A DNA stretch of 64,000 nt from Henriciella litoralis (GTDB lineage Bacteria; Pseudomonadota; Alphaproteobacteria; Caulobacterales; Hyphomonadaceae). This document shows, piece after piece, positions 44,243 to 53,019 of the stretch. A program made the translations under genes and the position numbers. The notes beneath the pieces were generated by a model that had not been told where the DNA came from, did not search any database, and saw only the letters and a list, made by a program, of their open reading frames with translations. The stretch is from the NCBI RefSeq assembly GCF_002088935.1, contig NZ_NCSS01000006.1, positions 2,884,407 through 2,948,406 on the forward strand. Reading direction: 5' to 3'. Each line of letters starts with the position of its first letter. The stretch's first letter is position 1.

Positions 44243-45136
44243 CTAGGCCCGGTGGGCGGTGGATGGTCGAAGGTCGACCGTATCGAACAGCGTTTGCGCC
44301 AGCCGGGCGGCGACAGGATTCTGGTCTGGTAGGCTGACGCCCGACCTTTCGAGTCCGTCGAGCGCGCTGGTGAGTTCCGCCTGAAGGGCGGCATCGTCGC
44401 CAAGGTCCCGGTCGCCATTGGTGCAGCGGACGATCTCAAGCGTCGTTGTCCGTTCGTCCAGCGGCCACAGCGCAATGAGGCGGACCAGATCATCTCTTTC
44501 GCTGACCGCGACATTCGGCAGATGCCAGATGCTGTCCTTCCCGATGGGAAGCTCGGCCAGCCGCTCGACAGCTGCTTTCCAGTTGGCGTGTAGCATAAAG
44601 GTCTGGCGGTCATGGAAGCGGGCGGCATCGCCGAACCGGTTCAGCGCAGTGGCAAGCTGTCCGGCTTCTTCGATCAGCGCAGGCCCCTCCTTCTTCTGCC
44701 TCACCCAGAGCCATCCATTCAGCTCTTCAGTATCGAGTGGGACGAGTGAATAGGCGCAGCGATTGACCTCTCCGAAGTCGCGCTCATCCGGTACCGCCAT
44801 CAGCTTGCCGAACGTGTCATAAGTCCAGCTGTGATACTGGCAGCGAAACGCGCGGGCTCGTCCGACTGGCGTTCTCACCACCGGCGCGCCCCGGTGACGG
44901 CAACTATTATAGAAGCCGCGAACCGTTCCATCCACCGACCGCATGAGGACGAAGGGCACCCTTGTGCGGTCCCATGTAAAGAAACTGCCGGGCGTTGGAA
45001 TTTCGTCAGAGCGCCCGACGGGAAGCCAGACTCTGGAAAACAGATTTGTAATCTCGCTTTCGAAGATGTTTGCTTCGAAATAGGCCGAAGCCGGAAGCGG
45101 CTTTCCCGCCGTCATGACATTGCCCATTTTGCTCAT
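44243..45136 (-). CDS. Rieske [2Fe-2S] protein lacking the oxygenase iron site
   Basis: The 297-residue protein has an intact Rieske domain with all four ligands: Cys79 and His81 in CRHRG, Cys99 and His102 in CQYHSW. The following catalytic domain is shortened. After NWKAAVERLAEL (from 185), where active relatives continue into the His-rich iron site, the chain jumps to IGKDSIWHLPNV, which matches sequence some 85 residues later in relatives. The two iron-ligand histidines are therefore absent. AAGGGAGACG precedes the ATG. It is divergent from a protein (45329) with the opposite defect, so the two may form one hetero-oligomeric oxygenase with this one as electron donor. Confidence 0.85.
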   Translation of the reverse strand: MSKMGNVMTAGKPLPASAYFEANIFESEITNLFSRVWLPVGRSDEIPTPGSFFTWDRTRVPFVLMRSVDGTVRGFYNSCRHRGAPVVRTPVGRARAFRCQYHSWTYDTFGKLMAVPDERDFGEVNRCAYSLVPLDTEELNGWLWVRQKKEGPALIEEAGQLATALNRFGDAARFHDRQTFMLHANWKAAVERLAELPIGKDSIWHLPNVAVSERDDLVRLIALWPLDERTTTLEIVRCTNGDRDLGDDAALQAELTSALDGLERSGVSLPDQNPVAARLAQTLFDTVDLRPSTAHRA

Positions 45137-45328
45137 CGTCTCCCTTTTCGCTCGTGCGGTTCATCCGCAATTTATGTGCGGATCGTCGTCTTTTCGTGCC
45201 GAACTTACAGACATTTTTATTAAACTCTAGCACACATTCCCCTTTTCTGGCTAATATGGCCGATATCGACCCGTCTTTTTGCTGAGCAGCTGGCGCAGGA
45301 AGAAGAGAAAATCCAAAGGAGGACGACG

Positions 45329-46681
45329 TTGAAAACGGAGTTAATGGAGAAGATCAAGCAGAAGATCCTCTGGGAGTTCGAACGGGACGGGTTGCCTGAA
45401 GGTTTTCCTGAATTGCCGGATATTCCGGCTGGCCGTTACACCGAACAGGAATTTTTCGATCTCGAGATGAAGCACATGTGGCCCAAGGTCTGGCTCTATG
45501 CCGGCCGGCAGGAGCAGGTGCCGGAACCGGGCTGCTATCAGGTCTGGGACTATAGCGGGCCTTCGATCGTGATCGTTCGGGATGAGGCCGGACATTTGCG
45601 GGCCTTCCTGAACGAAAGCCCGAACGATGCGCCGCTCGTGCCCTATACCGATGTTGGTGCGGATCAGTCAGAGCGCCCATTCGATGCGCCGGGCCACTTG
45701 TTCATGCAAGTGCGCTTTCCCAGCTACCGGCTCCCTGAAGGGAGACTGAAATGCCAGCGGAAGGGGTGGGAGTACGATCTTTGTGGTAAGCTTGTATCCG
45801 TGCCGGGCGGGCAGGTCCTCGAAAACATTCCGCATGCCGATCGCCAGCTGACCGAGTACCGTTGTGATGTCTGGGGCGGCTTCATTTTCATCAACCGGGA
45901 CACAAAGGCTATTCCGCTTGTTGAGTGGCTTGGGCCTGTTGCTGAGCAAATGGAGCAATACCAGTGTGAAAAGTTACGCATGTTCTCGCGCGCGACTGTG
46001 CTACTTCGGACCAACTGGAAGGTGGCTGTGGAGGCTTTTCAGGAAGTCTACCACTTCAAGCACATTCACCATCACGAAGGTGTCGTCTCGCTCGATCAGC
46101 GGGGGGTCACGCATGCCATGTTCCCGCACGGGCACTCGCGAATGGTCACACCTTTTGCGAAGCGCCAGCAGATGGCCATGGGGATGAGCGGGCCAACCGA
46201 CTGGAGCGCGGCGGATGATGCCTTGCGCGACTCCCTGATTGGCACCGGCGCCGGTCAAATTCCGACTGTGCGGGAGATCGTAAATGGGGCCGTGCTGACC
46301 TACAGTCTCTTCCCCAATGTGACGACACCGACTTCAGCGCGCGGCTTGCCAATGTTGGCGGCGTGGCCCGTCGGCCCGGCGCACACCTTTTTCGAGTGGA
46401 CCTCCTTCGTGCCCGACTGGGGCGAGGATACGCCTGAGGTCGAAAAGATGCGGCAGGTCGCGCTTGATACCCCAATGACCATTATGGAAGAGGATGTGAG
46501 GAACATGGAGCCCATGTTCATGTCCTTGTCCTCGCCTGGGCTGCCGGGGCTTCATCTCGGCTATAATGAACGCCGACTCTACAATTCCGCAGAAGTGCTC
46601 GACCAGATCATCGGAATCGAACGCATACCGAAACATCTGCGCGTCAAGCAGCTGCTCGACAAGTTTGTGGAGCCAGAATGA
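45329..46681 (+). CDS. Rieske-oxygenase-like protein with catalytic iron site but degenerate Rieske motif
   Basis: The 450-residue protein aligns over its full length with Rieske oxygenase alpha subunits. The iron site is intact: NWKVAVEAFQEVYH then His242 and His247, with Asp389 in MEEDVRNME as probable third ligand. The Rieske ligands are not: the CxH pair reads Ser97 and Asn99 (NESPND), and the second pair keeps Cys142 but has Lys145 for His (KCQRKGW), with about 25 extra residues between. It cannot hold a normal Rieske cluster. The start is TTG 45329, 6 bases after AGGAGG. It is divergent from the Rieske-only protein at 44243 and overlaps the next gene by 4 bases. Confidence 0.88.
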   Translation: MKTELMEKIKQKILWEFERDGLPEGFPELPDIPAGRYTEQEFFDLEMKHMWPKVWLYAGRQEQVPEPGCYQVWDYSGPSIVIVRDEAGHLRAFLNESPNDAPLVPYTDVGADQSERPFDAPGHLFMQVRFPSYRLPEGRLKCQRKGWEYDLCGKLVSVPGGQVLENIPHADRQLTEYRCDVWGGFIFINRDTKAIPLVEWLGPVAEQMEQYQCEKLRMFSRATVLLRTNWKVAVEAFQEVYHFKHIHHHEGVVSLDQRGVTHAMFPHGHSRMVTPFAKRQQMAMGMSGPTDWSAADDALRDSLIGTGAGQIPTVREIVNGAVLTYSLFPNVTTPTSARGLPMLAAWPVGPAHTFFEWTSFVPDWGEDTPEVEKMRQVALDTPMTIMEEDVRNMEPMFMSLSSPGLPGLHLGYNERRLYNSAEVLDQIIGIERIPKHLRVKQLLDKFVEPE

Positions 46682-47640
46682 TGACGCGTGCGAGAGTTGT
46701 TGTGCTTCGGGAATATGGCTTCCTGGGTATTGAAGAGATCACGTTACCGCCGCTTTCCGATACACAGGTTTTGATTGAACTTTTTTCGGCAAGCATTCAG
46801 CCGGCACAAATACGCCTGGTTCAAGCTGCAGAATCCCCGGGCTGGGCTCCCGTCGTGCCTGGCCTCGAAGGGGCGGGGCGCATCATTGCGGTGGGCGGTG
46901 GGGTAACGGGACTGAAAGTTGACGACTTCGCCATCGTGGGTTCGGCCCTGGCAGGTGCGGCCGATGGCGAGCCAGCTTGTGCCGAGTTCGTCTTGGGGCA
47001 AGGTGATGTGCAATCGGGGCGGGCGGTTTCGACATGGGCGACACATGCGCTTGTCGATGAGCGCTTCGTCGCCGCGGTTCCTGGCGATCTTTTGAAGGAT
47101 CACGACAGCCTCGCCGTGCTGGGAGACACAATTCCACGGGTCGTGGCCATCGTCAGCAGGGGTGGCATCACGCCTGATGCTCGGGTCGCCATTCTCGGCT
47201 CTCGCGGTACAGGCACTGTGACTGAGGCGGTCTGCCGTGCTAGCGGCGTTGCGGATATTGTCATGATCGGCCGAGACCCTGTCGACGCACATCGGGCATT
47301 GGACGTTCTGATCATCTGCCAGGATGACCTGACCGATGAGGAGGCCAGCGGGGGGATGCCTGTGTCCGCAGAAAAGGTGTTTATTGTCGCTTCGCCGGAG
47401 CCGGGCATGCAGTCGGATGTAGGTGGGCGACCTTCTGCCTTTGCGGATGGCCAGATTGTCCTGGTAGAGCCGCAGCGCGATCTTGAGAGGGCGATCGCCT
47501 TGATCCGTGAAGAACGTCTCGACATCGGTGCCGTAGTTGCTCGCAGGTATACAATCGAGCAGATCAACGAAGCTGTGCTGGACCTCGAAACTGGAACGGT
47601 TACCGGACCGGCCCTGCTGATTGTGGAGCCGCTGCGATAG
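46678..47640 (+). CDS. Divergent MDR-family (alcohol dehydrogenase-like) protein
   Basis: The 320-residue protein has the medium-chain dehydrogenase layout: a GroES-like front with PGLEGAGRI, a Rossmann segment GSRGTGTVTEAV and the C-terminal YTIEQINEAVLDLETG. The catalytic zinc ligands and structural-zinc cysteines of classical alcohol dehydrogenases are not visible, and the nucleotide-binding motif is degenerate. It could be a quinone-reductase-like enzyme or a non-catalytic partner. It is coupled to the Rieske-like gene by an ATGA overlap, suggesting a joint function. Confidence 0.78.
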   Translation: MMTRARVVVLREYGFLGIEEITLPPLSDTQVLIELFSASIQPAQIRLVQAAESPGWAPVVPGLEGAGRIIAVGGGVTGLKVDDFAIVGSALAGAADGEPACAEFVLGQGDVQSGRAVSTWATHALVDERFVAAVPGDLLKDHDSLAVLGDTIPRVVAIVSRGGITPDARVAILGSRGTGTVTEAVCRASGVADIVMIGRDPVDAHRALDVLIICQDDLTDEEASGGMPVSAEKVFIVASPEPGMQSDVGGRPSAFADGQIVLVEPQRDLERAIALIREERLDIGAVVARRYTIEQINEAVLDLETGTVTGPALLIVEPLR

Positions 47641-47682
47641 CCCCCCAGCGCAGGCGCAAAAAAAACCTCCATTGTAAAAATA

Positions 47683-47696
47683 TATAACACGTACTA
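47683..47696. promoter_or_regulatory. Operator-like element TATAAC-AC-GTACTA
   Basis: One arm is perfect, the other matches at three of six positions. It lies 55 bases before the DUF35 gene start, in the short gap after the MDR gene. Confidence 0.45.
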
Positions 47697-47751
47697 CTAT
47701 TTGGCCTGTAGGGCGGTGAGAGCCGCGAATCGGGACCTGGAGGGGCGCTAA

Positions 47752-48171
47752 GTGGAAGTGAGAATGATTGCGGATGGATTGGTACGTTTCGATGGCAAGG
47801 GTCCGAAGCTGATTGGCGGCCGCCGCGTTGCGGACGGGAAGGTCGTTTTTCCGATGCCTGAGGGGCACTCTGCAAAGAGCTTTGAAGAGATAATCTTGCC
47901 GGATCACGGCACTTTGTGGTCCTACACGATCCAGAGGTTTCCGCCGAAACCGCCTTATCGGGGGCGCGAACCTTTCGAGCCGTATGCTGTCGGCTATGTC
48001 GAGCTTCCCGAGACGGTGATCGTCGAAAGCCGAATTGAAATTGATGACTTCAGCAAGCTCAGGATCGGCATGCCGATGACCCTGACCCTTGAGAAATTCC
48101 GTGAAGAAGAGGGTGAGGGCGCAATCCACACTTATGCATTTCGCCCCGCCGATGAAGGAGCCCACTCATGA
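47752..48171 (+). CDS. DUF35 OB-fold protein without zinc-ribbon cysteines
   Basis: The 139-residue protein resembles the DUF35 OB-fold partners of thiolase-superfamily aldolases (for example the C-terminal part of ChsH2). The LIGGRRVADGKVVFPMPEG stretch is where relatives carry a CxxC...CxxC zinc ribbon; here no cysteine is present at all. The OB-fold follows with LWSYTIQRFPPKPPY and PYAVGYVELPE. The start is GTG 47752 with GGAGGGG 6 bases upstream. It overlaps the thiolase-like gene by 4 bases, the normal pairing for this family. Confidence 0.82.
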   Translation: MEVRMIADGLVRFDGKGPKLIGGRRVADGKVVFPMPEGHSAKSFEEIILPDHGTLWSYTIQRFPPKPPYRGREPFEPYAVGYVELPETVIVESRIEIDDFSKLRIGMPMTLTLEKFREEEGEGAIHTYAFRPADEGAHS

Positions 48172-49310
48172 CCGATATCCGTATTGTTGGCGCAGGAATT
48201 CATCCATTCGGGCGCACAGAAGGCCGAAGCGGTCTCGATCAGGGGCAGTTCGCGGCCGAACAGGCCTTGCAGGATGCGGGGCTTTCCTGGTCTCAGATTC
48301 AGTTTGCGTTTGGCGGATCGCTAGCTGCAGGCAATGCCGATTCACTTCTGCCGCGTCTTGGTCTGACGGGGATTCAGTTCATCAATATTGCCAATGGATG
48401 TGCCACCGGCGGTTCAGCCCTATTGTCTGGCTACTGGGCGATCAAGTCTGGAGAGTTCGACCTTGGTATCGTCGTTGGCTTCGATAAACATCCGCGTGGC
48501 GCCTTTAATGCCGACCCCAAATCCAGCGGCCTGCCACACTGGTATGGGGAGACGGGCATGATGCTGACGACTCAGTTCTTTGCGATGAAGATCCAGCGCT
48601 ATCGAGAACTTCATGGCATCAGTGACACGACCTTGGGCCTGGTGGCGGAAAAGGCCTTTCAAAATGGTTCCAAGACCCCGCATGCCTGGCGGCGCCAACC
48701 GGTCGGCCTCAACACGATCATGAATAGCGACATGATTTCCGACCCTCTGACGAAATACATGTTCTGCTCGCCAGCTGAGGGCGGAGCGGCTCTCATTCTG
48801 GCGTCCGACCGAAAGGCCCGGGAACTCGGCCTGACCGGACCTCTCATTCGCGGCGCGGCTGTCCGCACCCGCGAGGAAGGTTCTTTCGAAGTATTCGCGC
48901 CTTCCCTGGACGTCGAGCGCGGCGTTGCTCCGACGGTGCAGGCCTCAAAAGCTGCGTATCAAATGGCCGGTGTCGGTCCGTCCGATGTCGATGTGATCCA
49001 GATTCAGGATACAGAGACCGGTGCCGAGATAATGCACATGGCCGAGAACGGCTTTTGCGAGGATGGCGAGCAGGAGGCACTTATCCAGAGCGGAGCAACA
49101 AAGATCGGTGGATCGATGCCGGTCAACACCGATGGCGGGTGCCTTGCTTGCGGGGAGCCGATCGGTGCCTCTGGTCTTCGCCAGGTGTATGAGAACGTAC
49201 AGCAGCTTCGAGGCCGAGCAGACGGCCGTCAGGTCGAAAGCGCGCAGATTGGCTACAGTCAGGTTTATGGTGCGCCCGGTCTTTCAGCTGTTGTCATTCT
49301 TCAGAACTGA
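48168..49310 (+). CDS. Thiolase-superfamily protein, Ltp2/SCP-x-like (possible retro-aldolase)
   Basis: The 380-residue protein belongs to the thiolase superfamily branch of lipid-transfer-protein thiolases. The nucleophile-region cysteine is in [10 protein letters not shown], and a GEPIGASG segment replaces the GHPxGxTG of classical thiolases, so the usual catalytic histidine is absent. A late [10 protein letters not shown] is in the right place for the tyrosine used by Ltp2-type aldolases. Such Ltp2-DUF35 complexes cleave 17-hydroxy side chains of steroid CoA thioesters by retro-aldol reaction. A similar carbon-carbon cleavage here is an inference from pairing with the coupled DUF35 gene. 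Confidence 0.82.
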   Translation: MTDIRIVGAGIHPFGRTEGRSGLDQGQFAAEQALQDAGLSWSQIQFAFGGSLAAGNADSLLPRLGLTGIQFINIANGCATGGSALLSGYWAIKSGEFDLGIVVGFDKHPRGAFNADPKSSGLPHWYGETGMMLTTQFFAMKIQRYRELHGISDTTLGLVAEKAFQNGSKTPHAWRRQPVGLNTIMNSDMISDPLTKYMFCSPAEGGAALILASDRKARELGLTGPLIRGAAVRTREEGSFEVFAPSLDVERGVAPTVQASKAAYQMAGVGPSDVDVIQIQDTETGAEIMHMAENGFCEDGEQEALIQSGATKIGGSMPVNTDGGCLACGEPIGASGLRQVYENVQQLRGRADGRQVESAQIGYSQVYGAPGLSAVVILQN

Positions 49311-49348
49311 ACTGGCAACGCATTCGAACGATTAGGATGGAAACCTTC

Positions 49349-49669
49349 ATGGCTAAAGTAAAATTCGTACAGCCTGATGGCGCTGAGACGGTGATCGATA
49401 TCAAGCCCGGCCTTTCCGTTATGGAGGGCGCGACGTCCGCCGGGATAAGCGGCATTGACGCTGACTGCGGCGGAGCCTGCGCGTGTGCGACGTGTCAGGT
49501 TTATGTCGATGAGGCATGGCTCGAGAACACGGGCGAGCGAACCGATCTCGAGGACGCCATGCTAGACTTCGCCATTGAGGTCCAGGGCAATAGTCGTCTG
49601 TCTTGCCAAATAACTATGAGCGATGCGCTCGACGGCCTGATCGTCAAGATTCCTCCGACCCAGCGATAG
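49349..49669 (+). CDS. [2Fe-2S] ferredoxin, adrenodoxin/putidaredoxin type
   Basis: The 106-residue ferredoxin has the cluster motif CGGACACATC (C-x5-C-x2-C) and a final cysteine in SRLSCQI, matching P450- and oxygenase-feeding ferredoxins. ATG 49349 is chosen over 49337 because of its AGGATGG spacing. No ferredoxin reductase gene is in the window. It could serve the two P450s, the Rieske oxygenase at 34346, or the split Rieske pair. Confidence 0.92.
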   Translation: MAKVKFVQPDGAETVIDIKPGLSVMEGATSAGISGIDADCGGACACATCQVYVDEAWLENTGERTDLEDAMLDFAIEVQGNSRLSCQITMSDALDGLIVKIPPTQR

Positions 49670-50021
49670 ATCGTCGTTCTTGGCTCGGGAAGGGTAAGGC
49701 AAAATAAAACAAGTTACATTATTGACACTCTGGCCAAATGCAAAATGGTGTTCAGGGTGGAATGTCCTGTTTCTTTTGGATTTGCGAGATCCAAATAAGC
49801 TAACTAGTAACCAGATTAAAAAGTATATTTTATAAAAACTCTGCGTCAAATTACGATGCGGTTGACGCTCGGCTGCCTTGCGAAAAAATAAGCTATAACT
49901 CGCTTTTTCCCTCTCTGAGTTCGCTTGACAGAATGAAATAAGACAGATTGTATAACACGTATGCCAATTAAAAAGGCATGGCAGTTTGCGCTGTTCAAAT
50001 AAAGAGTCCTGGGAGGGAACA
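49670..50021. other. AT-rich promoter region before the TonB receptor
   Basis: This 352-base gap is AT-rich compared with its neighbours. A -35-like TTGACA at 49925-49930 and the operator-like element 49951-49964 are visible. No gene is seen. Confidence 0.6.
49951..49964. promoter_or_regulatory. Operator-like element TATAAC-AC-GTATGC
   Basis: One arm is perfect and the other matches GTTATA at only three positions. It follows a TTGACA by 20 bases, so it would overlap the -10 region of the receptor promoter, as expected for a repressor site. Confidence 0.45.
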
Positions 50022-52562
50022 ATGAAGAATCAATTCGGTGGCGCGTCACATGTCTGGCGCGCACTTCAGCGAGTGAATCCGGAGGGTCGGAGTGTCCGTC
50101 AGAGTAGGGTGTCCTTGCCCGCCTTGCTTTGTGGGACAGCCGCGATCGCCGTCTGGAGCGCAAGCTCTGCAATGGCGCAGACCGCCGTGCAGGCCGACAA
50201 CGAGAAGGCAGGCGACGCCGTCCGCTCTCTTGAAACGGTTACTGTGACCGCGCGGCGGACTGAAGAGCGTCTGCTGGACGTCCCGGTAGCTGCGAGCGCG
50301 CTCGACGCGGAGGCGCTCGAACGCTACGGCACCAACGACCTCTCATCGATCGCCGGACAGGTGGTTGGTGTAGAGCTTTCACGTTCTGCTTCGTCCACCA
50401 GCGGCGGCAGCTTCACGATCCGCGGCGTCGGCAATCTGGCCAACGATCTCGGCAATGAGCAGCCGGTTGCCGTGAACATCGACAATGTGATCTTCACCCG
50501 TGGCCGCGTGGTCAATGTAGCCCAGTTCGACATGGAACGGTTCGAGGTCCTCAAAGGCCCTCAGGCCCTGTTCTTCGGCAAGAACAGCCCCGCTGGCGTC
50601 GTCAGCGTGCTCAGCCGTTCACCGACACTCAATGGCGAGATCGAGGGCTATGTGAAGGGTGAGTACCAATTCTATACCAACACGCCGAGCATAGAGGGCG
50701 CTGTCAGCCTGCCGGTGAGCGACAAATTTGCCATTCGTCTGGCCGGTCGCTTCAGCGACATGCAGGACGGATACTACAAGAACGTCGCCAAGCCGAGGCC
50801 CGATCCCTTTCCGGCAGAGGCCGGCATGACGATCCGCGGCGCGAGCTACAAGTGGGGGCCGGGCACTGAAACCGAGGCGGCCCGCCTTACCGCTCTCTGG
50901 CAGCCGATGTCGAATCTCACCGCCACGTTCAAGACGCTGGTCTCTTCGGAGACAACCAATAATGGTGTTTCGGGTGCAGAGTTGATCGGGTGCGGCGGCA
51001 CATTGCCGACGACATACGGCCTTCCTGACCCGACCGGCGATTGCAAGGGTGACAGGGTCACGTCCAACGGTCTTCCGCCAATCGAGGTGACGAGGAACCT
51101 CTACAACGCGCCGGATGACGGAAAGTCGATCAACGAGACCAATATCTGGCTGTCGTCTCTAACCGTCGACTGGGACGTCGGTCCGTTCACCTTCACGTCT
51201 GTGACCGGTTATTACGAATTCGACAACTATGCATTCGACAACTTCGACTACACCACCTGGGGACAGGCGACGAATACCCAGGACGTCGAAGGCTCACAGC
51301 TGACGCAGGAGTTCCGTGTCGTCTCCGCCTTTGATGGGCCTGTGAACTTCACGGGCGGCGTCTTCCTGCAGGACGATGAGCGTGAATATGCCTCTGGCAC
51401 GAAGATCGCGGCCCTGGGGCCGTATACGGGGGGCGGCGAGTTTGACGGTATCTATGACAGCCTTGTCACGACCGCCGCGAACGAGGGCGAAACCGTATCG
51501 GCTTTTGGCCAGCTTCGCTGGCAAGTGACGGACGCCGTCGAGGTTGCTGGCGGCGCGCGATGGACGCACGAAGAAAAGAAAACGGATATCGGCAATATTT
51601 TTCGCCGGCCCGAACTGGCAATTTTCGCGCCAGCGGGCTTCCGCTACACGCCCGAGTTTTCGGACGACAATATCTCGCCTGAAGTGACCATCAGCTGGAA
51701 GCCGCAGGATAATCTGACCATCTACGGGGCTTACAAGACAGGCTACCTCTCGGGTGGTTCGTCAAACCCTGCGACAGTTTCCAACTATACGTCGCTGCCG
51801 GATCCAGAACGGCCGTTCCGCTACAAGTCGCAGACGGTTGAAGGCGGTGAGATCGGCATCAAGGGCTCTTTCCTGAACGGCCGCCTGGTCGGCGATGCGA
51901 CAGCCTATCACTACGATATCGAGAACCTGCAGGTTCAGGTCTTCGATGCGCCAACCACCTCCTTCTTCACCCAGAACGCAGGCGGTGCCCGCAACAAGGG
52001 GATAGAGGGGCAGGTCCAGTATATGGCCAACGACGATCTTACCCTACGCCTCGGCGCGCAGTATGCGGATCTGAAGTTCACCGACTATGATGGCGCGCAG
52101 TGCTATGCGGGTCAGACTGTGTTGCCTATCCCCGCTGCGGGACAGGGCAAGATGAGCGGCGCCTGCTATGCGAACGCCGCCGGTGGTAAGCAGCGTTACA
52201 TGACAGGCCTGCGATACGGTTCGGCTCCATTTCAGGTCATTACTGGCCTGACTTATGACCGCCCGGTCAGCGACAGCTGGAATATGACCGCCACTGTGGA
52301 CGGCTATTTCTATAACGCGACGCCGAAATGGCTCATCCCGTATTCCCCCGAAGGCGGCCCAAGGCAGGTGCTGAACGCGTCTGTCCGGTTCAGCCAGATC
52401 GACGGGCCGTGGACGCTGTCCCTGATCGGAACCAATGTGACGGATGAAAGCTGGTTCCCGCCAGCGCGGACCGACAAGCCGCTCGGTGCGGCTGGGGACA
52501 TCGTGACCTACAACACCATGCCACCGGCGCTATTCACCTTGCAGGCCACCTATCAATTCTAG
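50022..52562 (+). CDS. TonB-dependent outer-membrane receptor
   Basis: The 846-residue receptor has a long basic n-region followed by a signal core ending SSAMAQ, a TonB-box-like ETVTVTARRTEE, a plug with VLKGPQALFFGKNSPAG, and a barrel ending in Phe. It is a paralog of the receptor at 24714. GGGAGGGAACA precedes ATG 50022. The operator-like element at 49951-49964 lies 57 bases upstream, so its expression is probably tied to that of the P450 and E1 operons. Confidence 0.95.
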   Translation: MKNQFGGASHVWRALQRVNPEGRSVRQSRVSLPALLCGTAAIAVWSASSAMAQTAVQADNEKAGDAVRSLETVTVTARRTEERLLDVPVAASALDAEALERYGTNDLSSIAGQVVGVELSRSASSTSGGSFTIRGVGNLANDLGNEQPVAVNIDNVIFTRGRVVNVAQFDMERFEVLKGPQALFFGKNSPAGVVSVLSRSPTLNGEIEGYVKGEYQFYTNTPSIEGAVSLPVSDKFAIRLAGRFSDMQDGYYKNVAKPRPDPFPAEAGMTIRGASYKWGPGTETEAARLTALWQPMSNLTATFKTLVSSETTNNGVSGAELIGCGGTLPTTYGLPDPTGDCKGDRVTSNGLPPIEVTRNLYNAPDDGKSINETNIWLSSLTVDWDVGPFTFTSVTGYYEFDNYAFDNFDYTTWGQATNTQDVEGSQLTQEFRVVSAFDGPVNFTGGVFLQDDEREYASGTKIAALGPYTGGGEFDGIYDSLVTTAANEGETVSAFGQLRWQVTDAVEVAGGARWTHEEKKTDIGNIFRRPELAIFAPAGFRYTPEFSDDNISPEVTISWKPQDNLTIYGAYKTGYLSGGSSNPATVSNYTSLPDPERPFRYKSQTVEGGEIGIKGSFLNGRLVGDATAYHYDIENLQVQVFDAPTTSFFTQNAGGARNKGIEGQVQYMANDDLTLRLGAQYADLKFTDYDGAQCYAGQTVLPIPAAGQGKMSGACYANAAGGKQRYMTGLRYGSAPFQVITGLTYDRPVSDSWNMTATVDGYFYNATPKWLIPYSPEGGPRQVLNASVRFSQIDGPWTLSLIGTNVTDESWFPPARTDKPLGAAGDIVTYNTMPPALFTLQATYQF

Positions 52563-53019
52563 GCCTGCGCTTTCTTGGGCGGCGCGATCTATACCCTGCC
52601 AATTCTCCTCCGCTTTGCGGCAGGCGCGTCGCCCTCCTTTTCTCATGCGTACGGGGTTGAGACACTGCCGGACGGATGTGAGCCGAATACAAGCCAATGC
52701 GATTGTTTTGGGCCGCCCTCCAATCGGTGTTGTCAGACTAATGTAAACTCGTCTCTGCTTGTCAGCAGACAATCTCTTGCTTAGGCGGTCAAAAGCACAT
52801 TTGAGCAGGGCGAAATTGTGGTTCTGTTTGAAGCGGGATCTTGAGTTAAGATGGCGGTCAAGATTGAAGTGGTTATAAAAGGAAGCGTGGGTCGCGGCGA
52901 ACTCTTGTAGGTTTGACATTCGTCGAAACCGCGACATCACGTTCTGTAAGAAAGCGGTTTTTGGTCCATCTCACCCGTTTGGGTGAGCGCGTCACTCCGT
53001 GATGCTGCACAATCCAGGA
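52563..53019. other. Gap between the degradation cluster and the lipoprotein block
   Basis: This stretch of about 450 bases has no supported gene; small open frames lack starts and family features. It ends with the palindrome at 52970-52987. It marks the border between the metabolic genes and the secreted-protein block. Confidence 0.5.
52970..52987. promoter_or_regulatory. Palindromic operator CTCACCC-GTTT-GGGTGAG
   Basis: Perfect 7-bp arms around a GTTT centre, 32 bases before the lipoprotein start. Related copies occur at 55255, 57953 and 58031. Confidence 0.6.

Noticed and set aside
46744..48165. 473-codon open frame on the minus strand
   Set aside because: It is opposite the MDR and DUF35 genes, which have good starts, overlaps and family motifs; its translation is Arg/His-rich without any recognisable family.
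52530..52940. 136-codon minus-strand frame in the gap after the TonB receptor
   Set aside because: It overlaps the end of the receptor gene, has no ribosome-binding site and reads as low-information basic sequence.
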